A stretch of DNA of 64,000 bases from CAMYOC01 sp963704875 (GCA_963704875.1 CAVPIA010000007.1:1-64000); one strand, 5' to 3'. Positions 9,068 to 17,807 are shown, numbered from the stretch's first letter. Notes: generated by a model from the letters alone, not told the origin. Translations and numbers: made by a program.

Positions 9068-9316
9068 GGATCACCATCCTGCCTGCATTGGACCCGCAAG
9101 TGAACCCTTTTGGGGCTGAGAAATACCCGCTGGTGCTTTATCATTAGGGTAATCGAATCCGGACCGGGGAGATCACCCTGCCATCTCGGGCAGGACTCTG
9201 CCCATGAATCAGACTCACCACATTTTCAAGCAATACATTTACGCAATGACCAGGCGGGTCAGAAAACCCACGCAACCGTTTCGGTTGTCCAGGGGCTGGC
9301 CTGCACGGAGATTCTC

Positions 9317-10903
9317 ATGAGCATGCACTTCTCTCTGCAACCGTATGGTATTTCGGTTGATACCATCCATCGCAACCTTTCGCCGGCGACGCTCTACGAG
9401 CACGCCCTGCGCTATGACCCGGGTTCCGCGGTCATGTCGAGCGGTGCGCTGGTGGCGATGTCTGGTGAGAAGACCGGACGCAGCCCGTTAGACAAGCGGG
9501 TCATCGAGGAGCCGAGCAGCAAGGATGATATCTGGTGGGGAAAGGTCAATATCGGGCTGGACGAGCATAGCTTCGATATCAACCGGGCGCGGGCGATTGA
9601 CTACCTGAATACGCGCGACCATCTGTATTGCGTTGACGCCTATGCTGGTTGGGCACCCAAGTACAGGATCAAGGTTCGGGTCGTCTGCGCCCGGCCCTAC
9701 CATGCGCTATTCATGCACAACATGTTGATCCGACCCACCGATGAACAGCTGGCTCGTTTCGAGGATCCCGACTATGTGATCTTCAACGCCGGTGGGTTCC
9801 CGGCCGGTGAGTTGACCCCCGGCATGAGCTCCAAAACCAGCGTGAATCTGCATTTCGGCAAGGGCGAGTTCATCATCCTCGGTACCGAGTACGCCGGTGA
9901 GATGAAGAAGGGCGTGTTTACGGTCATGAACTACCTGATGCCCAAACGAGACGTGCTGTCGATGCATTGCTCCGCAACCGAAGGCGAGCACGGCGATACG
10001 TCGATTCTGTTCGGGCTCTCCGGAACCGGCAAAACCACATTGTCCGCAGACCCGAAACGCAAGTTGATCGGCGATGACGAGCACTGCTGGTCAGATGACG
10101 GGGTATTCAACATCGAAGGTGGATGCTACGCCAAGGTCATCGATCTTTCCGAGCAAGCCGAGCCGGATATCTACCGGGCGCTGCGTTTTGGTTCGGTGCT
10201 GGAAAACGTGGTTTATGATCCGCGTAGCCGGGAGGTGGACTATCACGATGTCACCGTAACCACGAACACCCGCGGCTCTTACCCGATCGAGTACATCGAG
10301 AACGCGAAGATCCCGTGTATTGGCGGCCATCCGCGAAACGTCATTTTCCTTACCTGCGACGCCTTCGGCGTATTGCCGCCGGTCAGCAAGCTGACGCCGG
10401 AGCAGGCGATGTACCATTTCATCAGTGGCTACACCGCCAAGGTCGCCGGCACTGAAGTCGGCGTCGAGGACCCGGAGGCGACGTTTTCGCCCTGCTTTGG
10501 CGGTCCGTTCCTGGTCTGGCACCCTACTCGCTACGCCGAACTGCTGGCCGAAAAGATCCGCCAGCACGACGCGAATTCCTGGCTGATCAACACCGGCTGG
10601 TCCGGCGGTCCCTTCGGTGTCGGCAAGCGGGTCAAGCTGGCTTACACCCGGGCGATTGTCGATGCGATCCACAATGGCACGCTGAAGAACGCGCCGACCA
10701 AAACGGATCCGGTGTTCGGACTCCAGGTTCCGGTGGAGTGCCCCGGGGTACCCGCGGAAATCCTGATCCCGCGCAAGACCTGGAGTGACGAGAGCGAATA
10801 CGACAAATCACGTCTGCGTCTGGCCGGGTTGTTCCAGAACAACTTCGCCACTTATGCGGACGTGGCCAGTGCCGAGATCGTCGACGCCGGGCCGAAGCTC
10901 TAG
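9317..10903 (+). CDS. pckA: Phosphoenolpyruvate carboxykinase (ATP)
   Basis: A 528-residue enzyme that converts oxaloacetate and ATP to phosphoenolpyruvate, CO2 and ADP, the entry step to gluconeogenesis. The nucleotide loop GLSGTGKTTL is at about residues 233-242, and the metal-binding kinase-2 region IGDDEHCWSDDGVFN follows at about 251. FPAGELTPGMSSKTS and the downstream INTGWSGG also fit the ATP-dependent family. I start it at the ATG at 9317, with GGAG (9307-9310) six bases upstream; a longer open frame to 9110 lacks family similarity. Divergent from frdCAB; the combination with aceA and aceB elsewhere in the window fits growth on acetate or C4 acids. Confidence 0.95.
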   Translation: MSMHFSLQPYGISVDTIHRNLSPATLYEHALRYDPGSAVMSSGALVAMSGEKTGRSPLDKRVIEEPSSKDDIWWGKVNIGLDEHSFDINRARAIDYLNTRDHLYCVDAYAGWAPKYRIKVRVVCARPYHALFMHNMLIRPTDEQLARFEDPDYVIFNAGGFPAGELTPGMSSKTSVNLHFGKGEFIILGTEYAGEMKKGVFTVMNYLMPKRDVLSMHCSATEGEHGDTSILFGLSGTGKTTLSADPKRKLIGDDEHCWSDDGVFNIEGGCYAKVIDLSEQAEPDIYRALRFGSVLENVVYDPRSREVDYHDVTVTTNTRGSYPIEYIENAKIPCIGGHPRNVIFLTCDAFGVLPPVSKLTPEQAMYHFISGYTAKVAGTEVGVEDPEATFSPCFGGPFLVWHPTRYAELLAEKIRQHDANSWLINTGWSGGPFGVGKRVKLAYTRAIVDAIHNGTLKNAPTKTDPVFGLQVPVECPGVPAEILIPRKTWSDESEYDKSRLRLAGLFQNNFATYADVASAEIVDAGPKL

Positions 10904-10959
10904 AGCGGAAGGGCCCGGTCGCGGGTACGGCGTCTGCGAGTCATTCAAGCGGAGAACAG

Positions 10960-11268
10960 ATGGCGATCTATATCGGACATCAGGCATTTATCGGACCGTT
11001 GCAAGACACCAGGCAACTGGTTGATCGGGCCGGCTTGTATGCCATCCTGGTTCGCCCCGGGCGCAAGCAACGGGTGTTGTGTCTGGAACAAACCGCCAAT
11101 GTCAGTTCAGCCCTGGCACAGCGTCTCGGCGCCGGCGATCTGGAACCCGATGGTGAGCCGCTGCGGTTCGCTGTGCTGTATACGCCCGGCGTCCAGGCAT
11201 CGGGCCGCAAACGCTTGCTGGAGGAAATCCGGTCTCGGCTGCAGGCAGGCAAGACGCCGCAGGGGTAA
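10960..11268 (+). CDS. Hypothetical protein downstream of pckA
   Basis: A 102-residue protein with no signal peptide or membrane segment. Its ATG has GGAG at a good distance, and its codon choice resembles the neighbours. The start (MAIYIGHQAFIGP, then AGLYAILVRPG) has beta-strand character with a loose likeness to GIY-type folds, but the catalytic residues are not visible, so I do not claim that. It may be cotranscribed with pckA, 56 bases upstream. Confidence 0.45.
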   Translation: MAIYIGHQAFIGPLQDTRQLVDRAGLYAILVRPGRKQRVLCLEQTANVSSALAQRLGAGDLEPDGEPLRFAVLYTPGVQASGRKRLLEEIRSRLQAGKTPQG

Positions 11269-11306
11269 CCCGAAGCGCATGCACAGAGGCTGCGGACCCG
11301 CGTGGT

Positions 11307-12251
11307 TCAGGCCTGGAAAAATGCCAGCATCTTGCGACGCTGCTCCGCGTCAGGGAGCGGCCCGATACCTGACGTGAGATTATCGAGCATGTGTTTGGGC
11401 TTTGAGGTGCCGGGAATCACGCAGGTCACGGCAGGTTCGCCAAGCACCCACTTCAGGAAAAACTGGCCCCAGGTGTTAGCGCCGAAATCTGCTGCCCAGC
11501 CAGGCAGGGTTTTACCTTGCATATGTGAGAAAGTCTGGCCGCGTTCATAGGGCCGGTTGACCAGTACCGCAACGCCTCGATCCGCGGCCAGCGGCAACAG
11601 GCGCTCCTCCGCATCAGGCGTCGCAATCGAGAAATTCAGCTGTACGAAATCCAGCGGCTCGTTGCGCAACAAGGCTTCGAGTTCGTCAAAGGCGTCGGTA
11701 CGATAATGCGTGATGCCGATATAGCGAATTCGGCCCTGCTCCTTCCACGCCCGCAACGTCTTCAGGTGAGTGCCCCAGTCGACCAGATTATGCACCTGCA
11801 TCAGGTCCATCTGTTTGACGCCGAGGAGTTTGAATGACTCCTCCATTTGTGCGATGCCCTGATCGCGGCCGCGGGTCCATACTTTGGTGGCGAAAAACAG
11901 CCGGTCGCGCAGTCCCCCGGCGCTACTTAAATCCCCTACTACGCCTTCGGCACGACCATACATGGGCGACGTATCAACGACACTTGCGTCGTGCCCGACC
12001 ATCAGGTTCAGCACTTCGGCCAGTTGCGCACGCTCCTGCTCGTCGTGGCCCACATCGAACACCCGTGAAGTGCCCAAGCCGACAATGGGAAGCGGCTCGC
12101 CGGTAGAGGGGATTGGACGGCGTCGGACGATCTGATCGCTTGCCAGAACCCGGGCCCAGGGAGCGAGTCCGGACACGCAGCCGGCGGCCATCAGTTTCAG
12201 CCAGTCGCGTCGGCTGATGCCGGATACGGGGTCGTTGTGCTTGCGCTGCAT
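11307..12251 (-). CDS. Aldo/keto reductase with Tat signal
   Basis: A 314-residue protein. The N-terminus has a twin-arginine signal (SRRDWLKLMAAG at about 13-24, then AWAR-type cleavage region), so the folded enzyme should be exported to the periplasm. The mature part is the aldo/keto reductase barrel: GLGTSRVF, VDTSPMYGRAE with the Asp-Tyr pair, FFATKVW with the Lys, and QVHN with the His of the catalytic tetrad. Such enzymes reduce carbonyls with NAD(P)H; a periplasmic location makes the cofactor source unclear. It precedes and is convergent with the small gene at 10960, and follows the transporter gene by about ten bases, so it may be in that operon. Confidence 0.88.
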   Translation of the reverse strand: MQRKHNDPVSGISRRDWLKLMAAGCVSGLAPWARVLASDQIVRRRPIPSTGEPLPIVGLGTSRVFDVGHDEQERAQLAEVLNLMVGHDASVVDTSPMYGRAEGVVGDLSSAGGLRDRLFFATKVWTRGRDQGIAQMEESFKLLGVKQMDLMQVHNLVDWGTHLKTLRAWKEQGRIRYIGITHYRTDAFDELEALLRNEPLDFVQLNFSIATPDAEERLLPLAADRGVAVLVNRPYERGQTFSHMQGKTLPGWAADFGANTWGQFFLKWVLGEPAVTCVIPGTSKPKHMLDNLTSGIGPLPDAEQRRKMLAFFQA

Positions 12252-12261
12252 GAGTGCTCCC

Positions 12262-13617
12262 TCAGTTTTCCGGACCTGAGACTTTCAGACCGGATTCGAC
12301 GGCGGTCGGTTCCTCAGTATCGGGTTCATCGTGACTCTTATTCTCCAGGCTCCTTCCCAGTCGCCAGGCAACCAGGGCCCACAATCCGGCCACCGGCGCG
12401 GCCACCAGGGCCGTTTGCCCTACACCCAGTCCCAGCGCCGCCAGTCCGGCATAGACCCACGCGCTGACCACGTCGCCGCCACGATAGACGACGGTGTCGA
12501 TGAAGTTTTTGGCCTTATATTTCGCCCTGCGACCGACCACGGTAAACAGCATCTCCCGGCATGGGCGCATCAAGCCATAATTGCCGCCCCGTCTGATCAC
12601 CTGCGCGATTACCAGCATCGACAATGCCGGCGCTACGCCCAGGCCGATAAACACGACCACCATGAGTACCGGAACCGTGGCCAGCGCCGCCGGCAGACCC
12701 AATCGCCTGACCAACCGGCTGGTGCCGAATATCTGCAGCAACAGCGCAGTGACATTGACTGCAAGATCAATCGCGGCAAACACCGCGGTCCGGTCTTCAG
12801 AACTGGAAAACAGATCGGAGACGATACGCGCCTGCTGGAAATACAAAAACGTTGCCATGCTGGTGGTCAACAGCATCAACACGCAGATTCCGAGCAGATA
12901 GGGTGAGCGCAAGACCAGATAAAAGCCTTCGAGAATCGAGCCACCCATCGCCTGTTCCGCCTCGGCCTGCCGTTCGACGCTGATCTGAGGACTGGCCGTA
13001 TGCACCACTCTGCCCATGCAAACCAGAGCGAGAGTGAACAACGCGGCCGACACCAGGAGCAGATTGTCGGCGCCGAGCAAGGAGGAAATCTGGGTCGTCA
13101 ATGCGGGTCCGGCGATAGCGCCGGTGCTGCCGCCGGCAGCAACAAAGCCGAACAGCCGCGCCGCCTGCTGGCGATCGAACAGGTCTGCCATCAGACTCCA
13201 GAACACTGACACCACGAACAGATTGAGCACACTGGCCCAGATAAAGAACGAGCGCGCCGCGATGACTTCCCCGACATCACTGCGAAACAGCAGCCAGAAG
13301 AACACCATGTTTGCGATAAAGAACAAATACACCGCGGGCAGAAAACGCCGCCGCGGGAAACGTGATGTCAGCGCACCAAAAATCGGCACGGCGATCAGCA
13401 TGACTGCAAACGTGCCGGTGAACAGCCATTGCAACTGATCAACGCCGCCGCGAACGCCCATCTCATCACGCAAGGGGCGGATCACGTAATAGCCAGCAAG
13501 CAGGCAGAAGAAATAGGCAAATGCCCATAATGCGGGTGCAAGCTCACCTGGCTTGCAACCGAGCATGCGGCTAAGGCGAACGGTGATTCCCGAAAAGGGT
13601 GTGTCGGTGGTATTCAA
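12262..13617 (-). CDS. NTP/NDP exchange transporter-like MFS protein
   Basis: A 451-residue membrane protein with about twelve helices. AYFFCLLAGYYVIRPLRDEMG near residue 35 is typical of the ATP/ADP translocase (Npt/Tlc) superfamily and its free-living relatives, as is the later VIRRGGNYGLMRPCREMLFT. In intracellular bacteria these proteins import host nucleotides; in free-living ones the substrate is unknown. The start is TTG, overlapping the stop of the MaoC gene (TTGA), which suggests translational coupling; an internal ATG at 13566 would remove part of the N-terminus. Third gene of an ACBP-MaoC-transporter operon, so an acyl or nucleotide (CoA-related) substrate is conceivable but not shown. 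Confidence 0.8.
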   Translation of the reverse strand: MNTTDTPFSGITVRLSRMLGCKPGELAPALWAFAYFFCLLAGYYVIRPLRDEMGVRGGVDQLQWLFTGTFAVMLIAVPIFGALTSRFPRRRFLPAVYLFFIANMVFFWLLFRSDVGEVIAARSFFIWASVLNLFVVSVFWSLMADLFDRQQAARLFGFVAAGGSTGAIAGPALTTQISSLLGADNLLLVSAALFTLALVCMGRVVHTASPQISVERQAEAEQAMGGSILEGFYLVLRSPYLLGICVLMLLTTSMATFLYFQQARIVSDLFSSSEDRTAVFAAIDLAVNVTALLLQIFGTSRLVRRLGLPAALATVPVLMVVVFIGLGVAPALSMLVIAQVIRRGGNYGLMRPCREMLFTVVGRRAKYKAKNFIDTVVYRGGDVVSAWVYAGLAALGLGVGQTALVAAPVAGLWALVAWRLGRSLENKSHDEPDTEEPTAVESGLKVSGPEN

Positions 13618-14600
13618 ATGCGCTCCATCAGGCCAGTGAGGTATGTGGTCTTGTTGTCCCCGGCAGACAGGCGGAAATGACGGCTGGCCTCCGCCGGTCC
13701 GGCTTCGAGTACGGCTGTCGCCGGCAGCATCAGCGGGCGCCTGAACTGGACTTTGATCCTGACCTTGCTCTCATCCTCTGGCATCAGGGTCGCAGCGCAA
13801 CGGGCCAGGGACCACATGCCGTGCGCAATCGCCGCCTTGAAACCGAAGGCTCTGGCCGTGGCCCGGAACAGGTGGATCGGATTGTAGTCGCCTGATGCTC
13901 TGGCATACCGGCGACCCAGATTGGCCGCGAGTTCGTATCGCGCCAATTGCGAAAATTCCGGCTCAGGGCTGACGGCAGCGTTTGATACCGGATTCGATGC
14001 CGACTTCGATACCGTCTTTGATTCCGCTTTCGGTGTACTCTTTGTTGTCAGGGATCCGCCCTCCTCTGCGGGCGGAACCATGTGGCGCGCAAGGAAACCG
14101 GTTTTCTCTTTCCAGCTGACGCCTCCGTCGCCATGGACGATCGTATGCAGACAAAATTCTGCGCCACGGCTGCCGATCGTCACGCCATCAATCCAGCTCC
14201 CCACTTCCAGCGCAACGCCTTCGGGTATCGGCTGAACCTGCTCTATCTCATGCCATATATGGACCAGGCCCGGCAGCCGAACCGGAAAGGCCGGCGACAA
14301 CAACATGCGCAGATGCAGCCCAGCGGCGAGGACATGTGGGAAGCTGATTGGAAGCCACGGCGAGGGGGCGAAGCCACACACGGCACGATATCTCGCAAGG
14401 GTTGCCGCGGCCGGTGTTACCTCACGGATGCGCGCCTCCACCCGGCCAGCGGCGTCAGGGTTCTTCAGACTGCCGGGGCGGCGATCAAACAGTGACCGCA
14501 AGTACAGCGACGCCACCGCCGGCGGGTGTCGCAGGTCAATAGTCTGATGTGGTGTGGAGTCGCTTGCCGAAGCCGGCAGGGCTTCCTCGGTTTCAGGCAC
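13614..14600 (-). CDS. MaoC-like acyl dehydratase
   Basis: A 328-residue double-hotdog protein. The C-terminal half has the hydratase-2 motif YARASGDYNPIHL with the catalytic Asp/His, then AFGFKAAIAHGMW. The N-terminal hotdog is degenerate. Between them, about residues 190-212, is a low-complexity linker made by a 12-base tandem repeat (SKTVSKSASNPVSN). The enzyme probably hydrates or dehydrates acyl-CoA or acyl-ACP. The GTG start overlaps the end of the acyl-CoA-binding protein gene by eight bases, and its stop overlaps the transporter start, so the three genes form a tight operon. Confidence 0.82.
   Translation of the reverse strand: MPETEEALPASASDSTPHQTIDLRHPPAVASLYLRSLFDRRPGSLKNPDAAGRVEARIREVTPAAATLARYRAVCGFAPSPWLPISFPHVLAAGLHLRMLLSPAFPVRLPGLVHIWHEIEQVQPIPEGVALEVGSWIDGVTIGSRGAEFCLHTIVHGDGGVSWKEKTGFLARHMVPPAEEGGSLTTKSTPKAESKTVSKSASNPVSNAAVSPEPEFSQLARYELAANLGRRYARASGDYNPIHLFRATARAFGFKAAIAHGMWSLARCAATLMPEDESKVRIKVQFRRPLMLPATAVLEAGPAEASRHFRLSAGDNKTTYLTGLMERI
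13984..14031. repeat. 12-base tandem repeat inside the MaoC gene
   Basis: Four imperfect copies with the consensus GATACCGNNTTC lie head to tail (13984, 13996, 14008, 14020). They are in frame and encode the Ser/Asn/Lys-rich linker of the MaoC-like protein, so copy-number change would only lengthen or shorten the linker. Confidence 0.75.
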
Positions 14601-14853
14601 CGAGGCCGCGGACTTTGTCGATATAGCGCTTCATCGCATCTTTGGTCGAGGTGCCGGCGAGTCCTTCCCAGGCTTCGAATTTTGCTCTTGCCACAAAGTC
14701 AAAGAACCCTGGCTTGTCGCCACTGGCGTCGCCGTCGCTTGCCTGCTTGTACAGTGCGTAGAGTTCCAGCAGATCATCGTCGCTGGGACGCTTGCTCAGA
14801 CCCTTGATGTCTTTGCTCGCCTGTTCGAATTTTGCCTTGAGATCGTCTGCCAT
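14593..14853 (-). CDS. Acyl-CoA-binding protein
   Basis: An 86-residue four-helix protein of the ACBP family that binds long-chain acyl-CoA thioesters in the cytoplasm. The family signature is visible: LYALYKQA, then GDKPGFFDFVARAKFEAWEGLAG and a final helix AMKRYIDKV. I chose the ATG at 14853, with GGGAG upstream; the longer frame start at 14895 adds residues foreign to the family. It heads the operon with the MaoC hydratase and transporter genes, which supports a shared role in acyl-CoA handling. Confidence 0.92.
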   Translation of the reverse strand: MADDLKAKFEQASKDIKGLSKRPSDDDLLELYALYKQASDGDASGDKPGFFDFVARAKFEAWEGLAGTSTKDAMKRYIDKVRGLGA

Positions 14854-14931
14854 GCTTGCTACTCCCATGATGCCCGGTTCAGATTTTCGCCGCACTGGCG
14901 CGTTCTGGCCTGCCGCTTGTCCGATCCGGGG

Positions 14932-15366
14932 TTACTCAACCACCTGATCAATAACAATCGTGGCTTGCTGGCCAGCCTCACGAGAGTATTTCACTTCGCC
15001 GAACAGGTCGCCAGGTTTTGCCGCCGGCGATCCGCTCAGGGATACCCGGGCGACCAGCTGCAGTTCGGGCATGACCGAGATCTGCACCCCTTGCATCATC
15101 GCGTTTGCATCGGACATTTCTATCGTCATCGGCAGTTCATTAGAGCCCCGTCGCACCACGGCCAGCGGCGGTCCTCCCGCAGCACCGCGGGCGAAGATAA
15201 ACAGGGGCGCCGGGTTGCTCAGTCGATCCGCAAGTGCCGGCGAGAGTTCTATGCTCAGCTGGATGACATCGGGACCAGACGGCGGTGGCAACGCGGCTGC
15301 GGCGGGTTTCGTTTCGACCCGCTGTCGAGGCGACGGCCTCCGGTAGCGTCGGTGCAGCAGCTGCAT
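14932..15366 (-). CDS. ccmI: CcmI C-terminal domain (3' part of frameshifted ccmI)
   Basis: This frame carries the C-terminal periplasmic domain of CcmI, the chaperone that presents apocytochrome c for haem attachment. VIQLSIELSPALADRL, FIFARGAAGGPPLAVVRR and QLVARVSLSG are typical of that domain. It has no start of its own that makes sense; the ATG at 15366 is accidental. It should be joined to the N-terminal part at 15255-16136. The genuine reading frame probably enters this one near 15322, at a GGG run. Last gene of the ccm operon. Confidence 0.8.
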   Translation of the reverse strand: MQLLHRRYRRPSPRQRVETKPAAAALPPPSGPDVIQLSIELSPALADRLSNPAPLFIFARGAAGGPPLAVVRRGSNELPMTIEMSDANAMMQGVQISVMPELQLVARVSLSGSPAAKPGDLFGEVKYSREAGQQATIVIDQVVE

Positions 15367-16136
15367 TGGACGCCGGTCATCGCGGATTCCGACGGCACAC
15401 TCGGCGTCTGCGCGGTTGCCGCTTCAGCCGGGCTTGTCTGGGCCTGTGGCATAAAGCCACCTGCCATATCCGCCGGCATCGCCAGGCGTTCCTCGATCAC
15501 ACGGCGAATGGGTTCGGGCGGGTTGCGTGTCAGCAAGGCCGACCATAGCTCGCGTCCCTGTTGCTCCTGGCCGGTTTCAAACGCAACGAAACCGCCATAC
15601 CACATGACCTTGGGGTTATCCGGCGCTTCCCCGACCATTTCCGTGAACATTCGTCCGGCGCTGCCATTGGGTCCGGCAGGGTCGCTGAGGAACAAGGCTT
15701 CCGCGTAGTCCGCGCGTGCGTTGATGTCGTCGTTGCCGATCAGGTCCAGCGCGCGCTTGTATGCGCGGGCAGCATCGCCAAAGCGTTCAGTGGACATGTA
15801 GCTGCGGCCAAGCATCTGCCAGCCCTCGACGTCGTCGGGCTGGGCAGCAAGCCGGCTCTCGAGGCTTGCGATAGCGTCATCCATCGTATGCGCCTGTTCC
15901 ACTGCGTTGGCCGCCATGCCGGCCGTGTTCCCGGTCCAGTCCCAATTTGACCATCGCGCATAGAGCGTGAGGGCAAGAACCGGCATCAGCAGAGCGACCG
16001 CAATGCCGGTGCCGATTGTAAGTCCGGGATGACGGTCACCTTCGTGCCCGGCAAAAAAGGAACGCATCAGGGGCACGACAATAAGGGCCGATCCGACCAG
16101 GGCAATGGCCAGGGCAATAATCCAGAATGTGGTCAC
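15255..16136 (-). CDS. ccmI: CcmI N-terminal part, membrane and TPR region (5' part of frameshifted ccmI)
   Basis: The N-terminus has two membrane helices (FWIIALAIALVGSALIVVPL and an AVALLMPVLALTLY segment) separated by a short loop, then TPR-like repeats (VEGWQMLGRSYMSTERFGDAARAYKRAL), the layout of CcmI/CycH. The GTG start at 16136 shares its G with the TAG stop of ccmH. From about 15368 the frame turns into an unlikely Cys-rich and Arg-rich tail and stops at 15255. A third frame in the same stretch reads AAAAPTLPEAVAST, a much more natural linker, so two single-base insertions (near 15372 and 15322) would restore one protein running into the 14932-15366 frame. Confidence 0.85.
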   Translation of the reverse strand: MTTFWIIALAIALVGSALIVVPLMRSFFAGHEGDRHPGLTIGTGIAVALLMPVLALTLYARWSNWDWTGNTAGMAANAVEQAHTMDDAIASLESRLAAQPDDVEGWQMLGRSYMSTERFGDAARAYKRALDLIGNDDINARADYAEALFLSDPAGPNGSAGRMFTEMVGEAPDNPKVMWYGGFVAFETGQEQQGRELWSALLTRNPPEPIRRVIEERLAMPADMAGGFMPQAQTSPAEAATAQTPSVPSESAMTGVQCSCCTDATGGRRLDSGSKRNPPQPRCHRRLVPMSSS

Positions 16137-16588
16137 TATGAGTCTCTCGCTTCCGGGTCCGGACCCGCTTCTTCGCCATGCTCGGGGATGTCGGTGGCCA
16201 GGCTGCGACGTCGGATGACATTTCCGACCGTCAGCAATCCAATGATCAGGAACAGCGCAGGCGCTGCCCACAACAGGACCGTGCGCGCCGTCAATGGCGG
16301 ACGGTAAAGCACAAAGTCGCCGTAGCGTTCGGTCATGAACGTCACGATCTGCTCGTCGCTTGCACCGTCGAGCAACATCTCACGGGTCTGGTCGCGCAGG
16401 TCGCGGGCCAGGTCAGCATTCGAGTCGGCTACCGTTTGATTTTGGCACACCAGACAGCGCAACTCGTTGGTCAGACGCTCATAGCGTGCCTGAAGCTCGG
16501 GGTTGGGCAAGGGCCCCTGATCGTCGATCGCCCAGAGCGAGCCCGACATCAGCACCATTGCGATCGTCATGATCAGCAGGTGTTTCAT
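16136..16588 (-). CDS. ccmH: Cytochrome c-type biogenesis protein CcmH
   Basis: A 150-residue thioredoxin-partner protein of cytochrome c maturation. It has an N-terminal signal or anchor, the redox motif LRCLVCQNQ with Cys45 and Cys48, and a C-terminal membrane helix (TVLLWAAPALFLIIGLLTV). It keeps the CXXCH cysteines of apocytochrome reduced at the outer face of the inner membrane. The ATG overlaps the stop of ccmG (ATGA), and its stop shares a base with the ccmI start. Length fits the short, non-fused CcmH (CcmL) form, consistent with a separate ccmI. Confidence 0.95.
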   Translation of the reverse strand: MKHLLIMTIAMVLMSGSLWAIDDQGPLPNPELQARYERLTNELRCLVCQNQTVADSNADLARDLRDQTREMLLDGASDEQIVTFMTERYGDFVLYRPPLTARTVLLWAAPALFLIIGLLTVGNVIRRRSLATDIPEHGEEAGPDPEARDS

Positions 16589-17115
16589 TTGCCGCCACCC
16601 TGCATTTCCTGAATTCGCGGCATAAATTCCTCACGCCAGGCTGTCGCCGTCATCGGCCCCAGGTGTTTGTAAATCACGACGCCCTGTGGATCCATCAGGA
16701 ATGTCTCCGGGGCACCGTAAACACCCCAATCCAGACTGGCAGTCCCGGACGGGTCATAACCGACGGCGACATACGGGTCACCGAGTTGATCCAGCCAACG
16801 CAAGGCGCCGGTTCGTTCATCCCGATAGTTGAGGCCGTAAATCGGCACCCCACCCTGTTTGGCCAATTGCATCAGCATTTCGTGTTCCTGACGACAGCCC
16901 CCGCACCAGGTGGCCCAGACATTGAGCAGAGTCGGCCGGCCTTTCAGATCGGCGTCAGACACGCGCTGCTCGAGATCCTTGAGCTCCGGCAGGTCGAACG
17001 CGGGGGCCGGCTTGCCGATCAATGGCGACGGGACTTCGCTGGGATCCAGCTGCAGGCCGACAAAAAAGAACCCGCCGAGCACCAGGAATACGCCGATCGG
17101 AACCAGGTAGCGCAT
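16585..17115 (-). CDS. ccmG: Thiol:disulfide interchange protein CcmG/DsbE
   Basis: A 176-residue membrane-anchored thioredoxin-fold protein. One N-terminal anchor is followed by PAPAFDLPEL, the active site WATWCGGC and the cis-proline motif GAPETFL, all characteristic of CcmG. It reduces CcmH or apocytochrome disulfides in the periplasm. The active-site pair Gly-Gly is less common than the usual residues between the two cysteines. The ATG at 17115 overlaps the ccmF stop (ATGA); an upstream extension of the frame is inside ccmF and is not used. Confidence 0.95.
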   Translation of the reverse strand: MRYLVPIGVFLVLGGFFFVGLQLDPSEVPSPLIGKPAPAFDLPELKDLEQRVSDADLKGRPTLLNVWATWCGGCRQEHEMLMQLAKQGGVPIYGLNYRDERTGALRWLDQLGDPYVAVGYDPSGTASLDWGVYGAPETFLMDPQGVVIYKHLGPMTATAWREEFMPRIQEMQGGGK

Positions 17116-17807
17116 CAGACTGTCGCCTTGCCATCGGTTGCCGGCACTGCAACTTTTTGTTTGGCGCGATAGCGCTGGTCGGTGGCCGCTATGGCGCCGC
17201 CCAGCGCCATCACAATGCATCCGAGCCAGATCAGACGGATCAGCGGCTTGTATTGAATCCGCATGCTCCAGGCATCGTCTCCAAGGGGCTCACCCATCGC
17301 TACAAACAGATCCCTGGACAGCCGCGGATGCAGATCAGCCTCGGTCATCGGATTCTGCTGCACACGGTAAACGCGTTTCTGCGGGTGCATCGTCGTCACA
17401 AGTTCTCCGTCCCGGGTCACTACAATGGTTGCTTCCTTGGCCGTGTAGTTAGGACCTTCCACATCGGTAAAGGACTCGAGACTAAAGGTATATCCCTGCA
17501 TCTCGACGCTCTCACCAGGCTTCATACTGATGTCTTTCTCGATACTGAAGCCTGAAACAACGGCGACGCCGAGCACGAACATGCCGACGCCGAAATGTGC
17601 CAGGTTCATGCCAAGCATGCTGCGGGGATAGCCGCGCAGGTTGCCGCGGGTGCGTAACCACCGCACAGGTTCCAACATCGAGGCGCCCATCGCCCAAAAT
17701 GCCGAAATGAGTCCAACCGTCAGCAACAAGCCGCTGCTGCCGTAAAACACGAACGGCACCAGGATACCCAGTGCGACCGCCGCAATGGCGACAAATTTGA
17801 GCTTGTC
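17115..17807 (-). CDS. ccmF: CcmF C-terminal part (3' part of frameshifted ccmF)
   Basis: This is the C-terminal third of CcmF: DKLKFVAIAAVALGILVPFVF leading into further helices, the periplasmic loop with FSIEKDISMKPGE and VYRVQQNPMTEADLHP, and the last helix LIWLGCIVMALGGAIAA. It continues the frame ending at 17806. Removing one base near 17808 lets RGDVKRW run directly into DKLKF. Its stop overlaps the ccmG start, so coupling within the operon is preserved downstream of the break. Confidence 0.85.
   Translation of the reverse strand, partial: DKLKFVAIAAVALGILVPFVFYGSSGLLLTVGLISAFWAMGASMLEPVRWLRTRGNLRGYPRSMLGMNLAHFGVGMFVLGVAVVSGFSIEKDISMKPGESVEMQGYTFSLESFTDVEGPNYTAKEATIVVTRDGELVTTMHPQKRVYRVQQNPMTEADLHPRLSRDLFVAMGEPLGDDAWSMRIQYKPLIRLIWLGCIVMALGGAIAATDQRYRAKQKVAVPATDGKATV

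Noticed and set aside
14554..15708. 384-residue plus-strand frame
   Set aside because: It runs antisense across the ACBP gene and ccmI and has an amino-acid make-up typical of GC-rich shadow frames.
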